NCBI GenBank assembly: GCA_022414725.1
Contig: CM039464.1
Location: 34,229,763 to 34,293,762 of the forward strand
DNA: 64,000 nt
Origin: Microglena sp. YARC
Taxonomy: Eukaryota > Chlorophyta > Chlorophyceae > Chlamydomonadales > Chlamydomonadaceae
Reading direction: 5' to 3'
The notes beneath the pieces are model-generated. The model did not search any database and had not been told where the DNA came from. It saw nothing but the letters and a program-made list of their open reading frames with translations. Positions 48,714-58,490 of the stretch are shown piece after piece; position 1 is the first letter of the stretch; the number at the start of each line of letters is the position of its first letter. The translations under genes were made by a program, and so were the position numbers.

Positions 48714-50207
48714 CATTCCAACTTCTTAGGAGCACCTCAAAAGCTACTAGGAGCATCATGCTACTAGTTAAAGGATCTGCTTCCTTTTCTAACAAAACAA
48801 AATTGCCCCTGGTGAGCAGCAGGCTGTAGAACCGCACTACCTCCCGCGTTTTCTGTGTGCAGGTTTTATAAAATATTGTATCTGTTTGGTGGATGCCTGG
48901 GTGGTACTTCCTGTATTTCATTTTTGTGGAGGTGAGCGGAGGTGAGATATATCAATTGATTTTTGACACTTAGGACAGGGTTGGAAAATGAAGAACTTGA
49001 ACTTGGGTACATTGCTTCAGTCAGTAATTCGGCTGCTCGCCGTCTTCGGCAGTAAGAAACAATGACCAGGAAAATGAAAATGATGGAAGATGAAAAATAA
49101 TAGGAAAGATGTTGTGATTTAGTGAAAACTTGTCAGATATACTATGATTTAGCGAAAACTTGTCAGAGATCCTTGTCAGATACTTGTCAGATATGCTATG
49201 AGATACTTGTTGGATTTTTTTGTACAGTTAAATGATCGTTGGTAAAACGATTGTTTGGGGTTCAGTTCATCAATGCTTTTTCTATTTAAGCCCTTCCTAT
49301 CACAGTTGGGCAAGTCCCTTACGCCTGTTTGGTCTCCGCCTGGAATGTAACATACATACCGTACATTTTGATACATACCGTACATCCTATTTATAATAGT
49401 TCCATGTAGTAAGAGCGTGGAGGTTTTTCAGTGTTCCCCGATCTCGATTCCCCGTATCTTGCCGACCTGTCGCCCAGGTGGCCCGAATCCTGGATCTCGA
49501 TTTCTCGGGCACCACAGGAACCACAGGAACGACCTTCCTGACCTCTGATAAATGAAGCTGACCTGTCATTCCTCCTCGAACGCCTGCTCCATCCATTTCC
49601 GTTCTAATACCCGAATTTTCCTGCGCACCTCTGCTGTTTTCGGTGCTCGCTGCCTGAGTCCCCCTATATTCAACGGTGTAGCCTCCCTTTGTCTATCTGC
49701 CCAACCTCTTTCCCACAAATTTCACTGTCCCTGTCAAAAACTTCGCATGTAGCTCCCCCCCCTCGCAGCATTCCTTTCTCCTTCACTTGCGCTCGCACGC
49801 ACTCTTGCCCGCTCGCTGGCTGCCTTTCGCTGACGTGGCCAGGGGCAGTGGTTTCAGGATAACCCGTTTCGGAGTTACCCGTTTTCGGATCTCGATTTTT
49901 CGAGACCTGTCGCTGACGTGGCCACGGGGGTGGTCCGCCCGTCGGTACGACGGGCTCAGATGCTAATTGATTTAAAGCAGTAGTTGTAAACAGGGAGTTG
50001 GCCCCCTCCTCTTCCAAAGTTGTGAATTGAATAACAGAACGTTTCAACCTGTGACGGATAACGATCCTCACACCGCGTCCCCTTGAGGGGGCGACGACTT
50101 CCCGGAAGTAGGTGAAGAGTCGTAGTAGGACGACTCCTACAGACGGGAAGTCGAACGAAGCGACCTGAACCCTGAAGTTCAGGCGACGCGCGAGATGATG
50201 TGACGAG
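48131..50207. other. Intergenic, dispersed repeats, no supported gene
   Basis: Contains a CA microsatellite (48690-48715), the plus copy of the dispersed repeat at 49245-49345, and a GC-rich stretch at 49420-50200 with paired GGATCTCGATTT words (49490, 49890) and GCTGACGTGGCCA twice (49833, 49911). A minus-strand frame over 49670-50071 has no recognisable domain. Confidence 0.4.
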
Positions 50208-50350
50208 CAATTGAAATTGAAATTGAAATTGTTACATCCAAGAAATATGAAAACTCTAAGGACGTGAAATTAAGGACACCACAGCGTACGCAGAAGCTAG
50301 CTGTAGTCACCATAGATAAACACAAAAAAGATCCAGTACTAGTTGTGATC

Positions 50351-50396
50351 CCACCCGTGGCGGACTGAGAGTCATTTCAGTCGGTCACGTGGGTGG
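50351..50396 (-). other. LINE 3'-UTR hairpin
   Basis: CCACCCGTGGCGGACTGA pairs with TCAGTCGGTCACGTGGGTGG around a GAGTCATT loop; 16 or more pairs with a small bulge. It lies between the LINE stop codon (50418) and its tail. Stem-loops there guide template recognition in some LINEs; that role here is inference. Confidence 0.6.
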
Positions 50397-50417
50397 CACT
50401 AGCTGGACCAAAAAATG

Positions 50418-51135
50418 TTAATCTCCGGCGGGGTGGTGTTCCATGAATCTACGACATTGTAAAATAGTCTGAAAGCTGTCAACAGAGTGGTGGTGCAGCT
50501 GGTCTGCTAGTGTGAGAGTTTCTAAATTGGTAAGACCAAGGGTGGTCATGGAGGTCACAAAGGTTCTGGGGATGGTGCCAGTGGTGCCAATGGTAACAAC
50601 TAGGTAGTGAACAAGGTAGCCAGCTAGTCTAAGGCCGGCCACCAACTGGGTGTGTTGGGCATGTTTATCCTCTGCCTTAGTGGCATGGGTCGGTGTCAGA
50701 GCAGTATCCCAGCTCTAGAATCCAGATTTCCTTGTCAGCAGCAATGGTGGGTGAGTCCACCTCGGGCAGGATGGCGAGATCTGGCCTCAGTTTGGGCCAG
50801 ATCTCTGCTGGGATGGAGGGAGGGCGTAACCAGTCAGGCAGTGTTTTGCCAAGGACTCCGCGGGGGAGGTCCTCCAGCCTGCCTGCGTCCATGATAACGC
50901 GGCGGGATCCAAGGGCGCCTTTGCTGATGGCCTTGTGCAGTAAGTGGACAGCTGCGTCATGACGCTTGATGTACATGCCCTTGAAGGTGGCGTGTGTGCA
51001 GCCAGCAAGAATGTGACCAGCTCCGTCCTCGTGGGTGGTACAAATAGGGCATGTGGGGGAGGTGGCAGGGTTGGGGTTGTTAGCATAGGGCATCTTCCAG
51101 CGATAGGCGAGCTTCTTGTTCACAGTCGGCCCCAT
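50418..51135 (-). CDS. LINE: CCHH zinc finger and restriction-like endonuclease
   Basis: The first part keeps CPICTTHEDGAGHILAGCTH, a C-x2-C...H...C/H finger typical just before restriction-like endonucleases of R2-type LINEs. It is followed by LRPDLAILPE (the PD of the nuclease), IWILELGYCSDT (the acidic residue) and, after a one-base frame change near 50690, ATKAEDKHAQHTQLVAGLRL (the Lys). The C-terminal part (LVVTIGTTGTIPRTF to MEHHPAGD) matches the LINE fragment at 26384-26640. It is predicted to nick target DNA during retrotransposition. The frame change falls in a CCC run. Confidence 0.75.
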
Positions 51136-51156
51136 CTGGCCTTGAGGATGCAGAAC

Positions 51157-52245
51157 TTAGTTTTGTGTGGTGATGTGGGAGGATGTCCAGAATTTATTGC
51201 TAGAGTGGGGTAGATGCAAGGGGGTGTTATCAGCCCAGGTGGTGGCATATATGCCTTTGAGGGGATGCTGTCCGAGGTGGCAGCTAGTGGGAAGGTTAAG
51301 GCTGATCCCGTTGGTGAGGTTAGGTGCTAGGGCTCGTGGGGGAGTTGTGCCAAGAGGTGTGCAGGGGGGTTGGACAGTGGGCCAATAGGTGTTGTGGCGG
51401 GGTTGTTCTCCAGTGGTGTCGGTGTATCGTACAGATGCTGGGTTGGTGGCTGCATTGCGTGCTAGTGCATCTGCTCTATCATTGCCCAATATGCCAGTGT
51501 GTGAGCGTACTTTGCAGAGGGTAGTGTGTGATCCTGCCAGAATGCGTTGGACAAGGTGAGTGCGGATAGAATGCAGGAGTACAGAGTGGAGAGAACGTGT
51601 AGAGGTAGTAGGATCTTGAATCATTTTGTTAATGAGTTGGAGTGAGCAGAGGCTGTCAGTGTGCAAGGTGAGGTCAGTGGTATAATCAATGTGTGCTATG
51701 GCTTGGTGGATGGCCACTAATTCAGCCCGGTTGTTAGTTCTGGTGGCGCCTTGGCCTCCTGGGTTAATGGAATAGCTCATACCAGCCACAGGTATGTAGA
51801 CCCCTGCACCTATTTTGCTGGGGGTGCCAGGGGCTCCCTTGATTAGGCTGCCATCAGTATAGACCTGCAGACCTAGGGTAGGTATGGCTGAGTAGTGGCA
51901 GGGGTAGATGACTGTGGGAAGCAGAGGGGGGCAGTGGTGGGTGGTAGGCTGCCAGGGCAGAGTAGTGAGGGATTTAAGAGTCCTGGGGTAGGTGATTTGT
52001 GTGTCTGAGGAGGTAAGGGTAGGATGTGTAGGGAGGTTATGTGGTTCCCAGAAGGGTGAGATGCTGAGCATGTGCTGTGACCAGATGTCTGTGAACCCTT
52101 GGAGACGGTTTAGGTATTCAGGTTGGCTGCTTGGGTTGCTGATGATGAGAATGTGGAGCTTGTGGGAGGAGGTAGGGTTGTGATGTTTGCCCCCTAGCCA
52201 GGTTTCAGAGGTGCTGTAGATTTCAGAGAAAGGTCTGGTGTCCAC
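51157..52245 (-). CDS. LINE: RNase H domain
   Basis: The 362-residue frame contains all four RNase H catalytic carboxylates: YTDGSLI (Asp), NNRAELVAI (Glu), LHTDSLCSL (Asp) and ILGNDRADALARNA (Asp), in the usual order over about 140 residues, with the preceding SHTG His. It is predicted to remove RNA from the RNA-cDNA hybrid. The N-terminal 130 residues are an unrecognised linker, and the frame continues from the 52288-52890 segment after a frame change. Confidence 0.85.
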   Translation of the reverse strand: MDTRPFSEIYSTSETWLGGKHHNPTSSHKLHILIISNPSSQPEYLNRLQGFTDIWSQHMLSISPFWEPHNLPTHPTLTSSDTQITYPRTLKSLTTLPWQPTTHHCPPLLPTVIYPCHYSAIPTLGLQVYTDGSLIKGAPGTPSKIGAGVYIPVAGMSYSINPGGQGATRTNNRAELVAIHQAIAHIDYTTDLTLHTDSLCSLQLINKMIQDPTTSTRSLHSVLLHSIRTHLVQRILAGSHTTLCKVRSHTGILGNDRADALARNAATNPASVRYTDTTGEQPRHNTYWPTVQPPCTPLGTTPPRALAPNLTNGISLNLPTSCHLGQHPLKGIYATTWADNTPLHLPHSSNKFWTSSHITTQN

Positions 52246-52287
52246 GTGGTGGATCCAGGGGGGTGCAGAAGTTTCTTGTAGGGGGCA

Positions 52288-54471
52288 TTATAGGTGCCTG
52301 GGATGAGTAAGACAGTGCATGTTGGGATGTGTTGTGCTTTCTGCGTGGTCAGCACTGGCTAGAGCCCACCTGAGTGCCTTGTGTGCATCGGTGACGGAGG
52401 TAGGGATGTCCACCAGTGATCCCCCTGTCCAGATGCTGTGGAAGAGATCCCCGTTGGCTCCAAAGAGCTGGTCAGCTGGGTTTATGGAGGAAAATTCTGC
52501 ATAGGCAGAATCTAGGTTGAGTGGAGTAGCAGTGCGGTGATGGGTGATGTTGAGGTATAGGTTAGCTTGGTGCAGGGCTGAGGGAAGAGTGTAGGTGGAG
52601 GCAGGGGTGTCCTTGTGTCTGGTGTATAGGGCTGCAAGGTCAGGTAAGAATCCTCCTTGTGTGAGTTTGGTTCCAAGTTGAAGGGCGTGTAGTTTTATTG
52701 TATTCATAGTGTGTGTGGAGGGAGGTGAGAAGGGTGTTGGTACTATGGCCCACACATTTCCCGGCGGGGTTGTAGAGGAATGTAGTGTCTGCATGCGTGT
52801 GGGTTTGCTGGCCTTCTGAGCCAGTGAGGATGCCAGTTTGGGCTGTGTGTTTGAGTGGTGGTTGGATGTCCCAGGTAGGGTTTCGGTCATGAGTGTCTAT
52901 GTGAAGAAGTTTGTGGACAAGGGCATGGTTATCAGCATTGAAGCCAGGTGTAGTGGCCCATTGTCCCTGTTGCTGGGAGTTAGTAAGGTGGGAGTCTCTT
53001 CTGGGGTTAAGATGGGTTGTGGTGGTGGGTGTGTCTTTGAAGGCCTGGAGAAGGGTGTCATAGGTGGATTGGCCCAGCATGGTGATGAGGTGGGTGGTGT
53101 GGTATGGTTGTGGTTTCCAGTGGACCTCAGAGGTGGTGGGAGTAATTGGTTTACTGTGAAGGATAGTGTGTAACCAATTTGGTATATTGACTGATATGGT
53201 CGTTGTGCATGGTGATGGGGGCCATTGGAGGTGGGCAGTGGTGGTGATGCTGGTGTCCCTAGTGTCCATGGTCCGTTTGCTGCGCCAGCTGGTGATGCTG
53301 AGGGGTGTGTACTGGTTACCATAGGTGAGGTGAAGGAGACGGGTAGGGGGGGAAGGGGATCCAGGGGTAGGGTGGAGCATTGCTGCCTTGAGAAGATCAG
53401 GGTTGGAGGCCTTAGTAATGTTGTAGTGCTTAAAGAAGGGCTTGGCTGGGCCGCGGAGGATGGCCTTGCAGAGGTGAAGGCGGGATGCCCAGGTTGTCGC
53501 TGCTTCGTTGTTGCCCATGCTTTACCGTAATGGTCGACGTTGGCGTTCCATTCGGCTGTGGAGTTGCAGGTGGTCCACGCCCACCATTGTTCCCCGCTGA
53601 TGTCACGGAGAGGGTCTGCTGTGTAGTCCGCTTCCTTGACAGGAGGTTGCGCTCGGCTGGTGGGGTAGCGCTGAGTTGGGGGTGGAGGCCGGGCGGGCGA
53701 CAAACATGTTCTGCGCATAGGCTGACGGTTTGGGTGGGATGGTGTATGACGAGGTAAGTCGTCGCTGCGGTAATGGAAGAGGGTTGGCATGGCTGAGGGA
53801 GGGAGCAGGTCGGGGCTGTTGCCAGTGAGGTGTGCTGTAAGGAGGTTGAGGGAGCGCCGATGGTGCTTTGTTACTTTGCCCTGTGTGATAAGAGGGAGAT
53901 CCGTGGTAGTGATAAGGTGAGTGCCTGCTGGAGTAACCAGGTCGTGGTATGTATAGATCCCTAGATCGTGGAAGGGAGTCACAAGGGAGACAGGGATGTG
54001 AGCAGGTTGAGGGAGTACTGATTGGATGTTGAGCTTATCCAGGAGTTCTGTGTCATTCCAGGTGATTTGGATGTTTGAATGGTCTAGGAGTTGAAGTTGC
54101 CGGGCAAGAGATGAATATTGGAGGAGTTTGGGAGAGAGAGAGGTTGGAGTGAGAGTGTGGAAAGTTTTGAAGGTTTTAGTGAGGAGAGATTTGGTTAGTA
54201 TGCCCAGGCGTCCAGTGTCATTCATGGCGTGGGTGAGGGCAGAGGCAGTAATTTGTGTATATTCAGTGAGGAGAGAGGGGATCCCTAGGCCTGCCTCTGT
54301 TTTGGGCAGGTGTAGTGCCCTAGTGGGGAAGGACATGGGAAGGCTGCTGCACAGTTTGACTGTCTTAAGTACTGCTTTATCTATAATGTGGATGTCTGTG
54401 AGAGAGAAGGGGCTACGATCATAGGGTATTTGATGGCTGCTCTGATGCATTGTGTGATTATACGTATGCAT
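52288..54471 (-). CDS. LINE: region between reverse transcriptase and RNase H
   Basis: Three overlapping frames (54471-52897, 53518-52640, 52890-52288) carry this region in pieces. The first begins in the reverse transcriptase thumb, where RALHLPKTEAGLGIPSL resembles the conserved LPxxxGGLGI box of LINEs. The remainder is Thr/Pro-rich with EQWWAWTTCNSTAEWNANVD and SAYAEFSSINPADQLFGANG and no domain I recognise. Frame changes near 53400-53500 and 52850 need one-base corrections. Confidence 0.65.
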
Positions 54472-54534
54472 TGTTCAGGGGTTGCCCTGCTTTTAGCTTT
54501 GTTGAGTATATGTAGGCCCTTGGTGTGAATAATG

Positions 54535-55720
54535 TCAAGGGTGGCATGCAGTTGGGTTTTCCAGTTGAGGGTGAGAGAGATGTGGACTCCTAAGTATTTT
54601 GTAGGCTATATCTGGTGGTTGATAAGTGGCATATGTGTCTCCAAGGGTTATTTTGTCCTGGAGTCTTTGTTTGAGGATATCATTGTGGGTGGGGTTTGAG
54701 GGGTGTGTCTTGTGAAGGATGCCACTGACCACACATTTGGTAGCATTGAGAGGGATGCCAGACCAGGTGCTGAACAGTTGGACTTTACCACATTGGATGC
54801 GGAGGTCCTCGACCGTTCCAGTGAGGACTGCGGTGTCATCCGCATACCCAGGCTGCTGGTGAGGTGCTCGTCAGCCTCCGCGGTGGGAAGGGAGGCAGCG
54901 CGGTATCCCCTGCCTCCTGAGCATAGCCATCGGTGGAGGGGTTCAATAAAGATGATGAAGAGGAGAGGGGAGAGTGTGTCCCTTGGATGGATCCCCTGGT
55001 GATGGGGATGGGTTGACCAGGTGTGTTGTTAAGGAGGATGTGAGTGTTGGAGTTGGTGTAGATCCCTTTGACTGTGTCTATGGTGTCGTGGGTGAATCCA
55101 AGGTTGTGCATAATGCAAAGAAGTTTTTGGTGATCTATCATGTTGAAGGCAGAGCTAAAGTCAAAGTAAGCTGCGTACAAGTCTTGTTGGAAGAGGGAGG
55201 CATCCTCTATGTTGTGAAGGAGGTTGAGGAGCTGCCTATAGGTGCTCTTGTCTTTTCTGAATCCCTCTTGGCAGGTGCTGAGAATATGATTGGTTTCTGA
55301 GTAGGTGGAAATTGTGTTGGTGATGAGAGAGGTCCAGAGTTTAGCCACAGAATTGTTAAGTCCTATGGGTCTATAGTTCTGGGGAAGGTATGGGTCAGAT
55401 TTTTTGTAAAGCATAACTGTGTGAGAAGTTTTCCAGCAGTCTGGGGTTTCTCCCAGGATCCAGGAGATTTGCATAAGTTTGTGAATGACAGTGTGCATTT
55501 CGGTGGGGAAACACATCAGTAATTCATTGGGTATCCCATCTGGTCCTGTGGCTTTATTTGTGGCCAGTTTTTCTGATGCAGTCGGTGTAGGCAGTTGGAG
55601 ATGAGAGGTAGGTGTAGGGTGAGGCAGTATGCTGAATAGAGGTGGCGGGGGTTTCGAGTTGAAATTTGTCAGTGTGTGTTTCCCAGGGGGGAGGGGTGGA
55701 GTAGGCAGCGTAGTTGCCAT
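54535..55720 (-). CDS. LINE: reverse transcriptase, catalytic boxes present
   Basis: Blocks in order: NKATGPDGIPNELL, NYRPIGLNNSVAKLW, QEGFRKDKSTYRQLLNLLHN, AAYFDFSSAFNMIDHQKLL (first catalytic Asp), RGSIQG then SPLLFIIFIEPLH, and GYADDTAVLTGTVEDL (YADD box, about 54810-54845). The frame breaks once after RGSIQG near 54978, where one G is missing from a GGG run compared with the family QGDTLSPLLF box, and again just before the YADD box. Catalytic residues are intact, in contrast to the YAYD relic at 43.9 kb. Confidence 0.85.
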
Positions 55721-56614
55721 TGGGTGGGGGCACAGGGGGGGACATGAGTTTTGCCCATGTGTTTGGTCAAAAGGTCAAGGAGATCGTTAGTTTTAGTATG
55801 TAGGGTTCCAGTTTGCTGGTTAAGAAGGACAGTGGGAGAGTGGGGTTGGCCGTCTGGTTTGAAGATGTGTCTATGCATAACCCGCGCCTGTGTATTAAGG
55901 CGATGGCGAAACTTCTTGATGGCCTTGGTGCTTCTTTCCTCCTTTTGCAGGGCTTGGATAGTGCGTAGCTCCTGGATAATGTGTTGTATGTCATCAGTGA
56001 GTGATTGACGGTATTGGGTAAGAAGGGGGTTGTGGAGGAGGAGAAGTTGGAACTTGCGTTTTAGTTTGTAGAGGGCAGTCTGGGGGAAAGGATGGGGAAG
56101 AGCGCAGGTTATCATATCCAGATTGGTCCATGGAGTAGGATTGGGTGCGGAGAGTTTTAATGTGTTTCACGTGTTGGTTAAGTTGTTGGTAGGATTTAGC
56201 TGTCTTTCTGGGAAGGAAGATGCCAGAAATGGTTTGTTTAGTGGGGCAAGTCTCTATCATGATACTGAGGGCTTGATGCAGGGTGGTCATAAGGTGGTCG
56301 GCCATACTGTTGAGGTCTTCTGGAAGTGCAGTCATCAGTTCCTGCCGGATGGATTGAATGTGAGAGGCAGTCCTGTCTTCCCCAAGAAGGTCCTGAGCAG
56401 TTTGCCAGGCGGATTCTATGTTAGTGTGGGAGCTCAGAAATTGGTGGAGGTATTGAGTAGTGATGGCTTGCCTAGTTTTCTCTTTGTCTGATTGTTTAAG
56501 AGGGAGGAGGAGCTGAGGGGAGGTGTAGGTGTTGGTTGGAGGTACGGCAGGAGGGGGAAGGAGAGTGGAGGTGAGGCGTTGCTCAAGTGCATGGTGGTCT
56601 AGGGTGTCCCCCAT
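55669..56614 (-). CDS. LINE: linker between APE endonuclease and reverse transcriptase
   Basis: Two overlapping frames (56614-55994 and 56115-55669) encode a helical, basic region (FRHRLNTQARVMHRHIFKPD) typical of the spacer between LINE endonuclease and reverse transcriptase. The first frame begins MGDTLDHHALEQRL, whose DHHAL is the last motif (usually SDHxxL) of the APE-type endonuclease, so the domain border lies here. Confidence 0.7.
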
Positions 56615-57627
56615 TTGGTGGGTGCTTTCAGTGGTGTGGGTGCCCGGAGGTGGGTTGATGAGCAGGATATCATCAATACGACTGCTGTAGGGGGTGTTGT
56701 TGCTGCAAGAAAAAAATATGTGTGAGGTCTGGGTTGTGGTTGTGGAGTGATACAGAGTTGAGAAATGTGTTGCTGGTGAGAAATGTCATCTGGATATTTG
56801 GTTAGACTGCTTCTGTCAGTGGTGTGGCATGTGGCATTCCAGTCCCCTGCTAGGATGTAGTGGTGGGTAGGATTTTTCTCAGTAATGTGGTGGATGTAGG
56901 AGTAGATGTGCTCTCTTTTGAGGGCATTGTTACAGGGCATGTAGACGCCCAAGACATGGGTTATGTTGTTTATGGTTTGGTGGGTAATGTGTCCAGAGAG
57001 TTCGACTGGAGTTTCATGATTGACTGGGTGAGCAGTGACTGTTTTCCTGATTAGTGTAATGACCCCTGCTGAGGGGGTGACTATTTTGTCAGGGCTGGTA
57101 GCTTGGAGAGTAGTTTTGCTGTTGTGGTGGAAGTGATAATCATGCATGTCTGATTTAATCATGTTTAGAATGGATTTTCTGTGTGAGAGTAGTTTGGTTT
57201 CAGTGAGAATTATTATATCATTATCCCTGGATCTAATGTGATCATAGATGACTTCCCAGGAGGATCCAATTCCCCTGCAGTTGATAGTGGTGATGTTGGT
57301 GTCATTAAGAATGTGCTCCTGCTGTTGGACAGGGTGGTCTGAGGTTTGTTCAGAATATTTAGGCTTACTACGTTTCTCCGGTGAGGTGGGCTTGGTAGTG
57401 CTGATGGACTGCTGCTTCTTGGCTGGGGGGGGAGCTCCAGGGATCCAGGTCTGTCTGAGCTTGTTGTATTCAGGGATGGTAGGCCTGCTGGGGGTGGGGA
57501 GCCTTGCTGCCTGTATTGGGGAGGGAAGGTCACTTCGTGACCGTTTTTTAGTGGTGGTGGTTTTCTTGGATTTTTTTAGGTTTTTTGGTAGAGGTGTAGG
57601 GTTTCTTATGTTTTGTGTGGGATTCAT
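56599..57627 (-). CDS. LINE: APE-type endonuclease
   Basis: After a Lys/Pro/Ser-rich leader the endonuclease-exonuclease-phosphatase fold starts at ITTINCRGIGSSWEVIYD. It has IIILTETKLLS (catalytic Glu), GVITLIRKTVTAHPV, HVLGVYMPCNNALKRE and YILAGDWNATCHTTDR (catalytic Asp and Asn). The final SRIDDIL and DHH motifs fall in another frame near 56560-56700, so one base is off after QLCITPQPQPRPH. It is predicted to nick the target site. Confidence 0.85.
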   Translation of the reverse strand: MNPTQNIRNPTPLPKNLKKSKKTTTTKKRSRSDLPSPIQAARLPTPSRPTIPEYNKLRQTWIPGAPPPAKKQQSISTTKPTSPEKRSKPKYSEQTSDHPVQQQEHILNDTNITTINCRGIGSSWEVIYDHIRSRDNDIIILTETKLLSHRKSILNMIKSDMHDYHFHHNSKTTLQATSPDKIVTPSAGVITLIRKTVTAHPVNHETPVELSGHITHQTINNITHVLGVYMPCNNALKREHIYSYIHHITEKNPTHHYILAGDWNATCHTTDRSSLTKYPDDISHQQHISQLCITPQPQPRPHTYFFLAATTPPTAVVLMISCSSTHLRAPTPLKAPTKWGTP

Positions 57628-57650
57628 CCTCAGATACTAGATAGATAACA

Positions 57651-58490
57651 TCATCTTCGTCTGTGGGGTGTTTCAGTGTTATTTTGAGTGGTAGGGATTG
57701 TTTGATCTGGTGGTGAAGGTGGTAGATTGGTGTAGGTGTTGATCTGTTGAGAGTCGTCTAGGATGGTATCATTGGTATTAGGGTGGGGATTGGTTGGATC
57801 AAAATAGAGATCAGGTTGAAATGGATATCCATGGAAGGAGGGTGTAGCCTGGCTAAGAGTGTAGATGCACCCCTGGAGCTGGTGCCAGTCTTGGGGGGTT
57901 AGGATGGTGGGTCCAGGGAGTTCAGAGTCAAGGTTGTACCATTTATTGTTGTAGTATTTGATAGTGATTGCATGACCATAGCCATTGGACCAGTAGTGCA
58001 GTATGAATTTGGTGCTATTGATGGGAATTCTGCTAAGAATTTGTTGTTTGGTGCTACCGAGTTGGATGCCTGTTTCATAGTTTTCTTCAGTGTTAGGAGA
58101 TGAGGTGTGTAGTGGTGTGTATGGGTGGTTCCTGTGGCTGACCAGGTATCCAGTGCCAGTCTGCCTGGTGAAGGTGTAGTAGTCAATAAGGGCATTATTA
58201 TAGTTTCCAGAGGGGTTGAGAAAATATGATCCCATAACCTTCCAGTGATTATCAGTGGCTCTAGTGACTTGAGTGTGGAGTTTGTTAGCAAAGTCTAGGA
58301 CTAGGTTGATATCCATGGCTTTGTATCCAAGGTAGGCGTTGATGGAGTGAATTTGGCAGTGGGAGGCTGTTTGGGCTTCCCAGTATGGGGCAGACTCAGA
58401 CTTACTTTGTAGGCGTCTGCTTCCTCTGGGTCTACCTCCTCTGAGTGTGGGGGGTGTAGGAGGAGTGGAGAGGGGGCAGCTGTAGGGTAC
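57651..58490 (-). CDS. LINE: Josephin/papain-like cysteine protease, overlapping the gag-like ORF
   Basis: The frame is open from 58490 but its first ATG is at 58316. The putative active-site Cys lies upstream of that ATG, in EAQTASHCQIHSINAYLG (Cys codon 58356-58358), with the oxyanion Gln five residues before it as in Josephin proteases. NPSGNYNNALIDYYTF, NGYGHAITIKYY (His) and KWYNLDSELPGP (Asp) follow, resembling the His and WFNLNS motifs of ataxin-3. Access to the Cys therefore needs a -1 frameshift from the gag-like ORF or a splice in the 190-bp overlap. The frame ends at 57651, but an acidic stretch in another frame (TDEDDVIYLVSEDES) suggests a frame break just before. Confidence 0.75.
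   Translation of the reverse strand, partial: VPYSCPLSTPPTPPTLRGGRPRGSRRLQSKSESAPYWEAQTASHCQIHSINAYLGYKAMDINLVLDFANKLHTQVTRATDNHWKVMGSYFLNPSGNYNNALIDYYTFTRQTGTGYLVSHRNHPYTPLHTSSPNTEENYETGIQLGSTKQQILSRIPINSTKFILHYWSNGYGHAITIKYYNNKWYNLDSELPGPTILTPQDWHQLQGCIYTLSQATPSFHGYPFQPDLYFDPTNPHPNTNDTILDDSQQINTYTNLPPSPPDQTIPTTQNNTETPHRRR

Noticed and set aside
49670..50071. A 133-codon minus-strand frame next to the LINE 3' end
   Set aside because: No domain; its sequence includes repeated GACGTGGCCA and GGATCTCGATTT words, suggesting a dispersed repeat.
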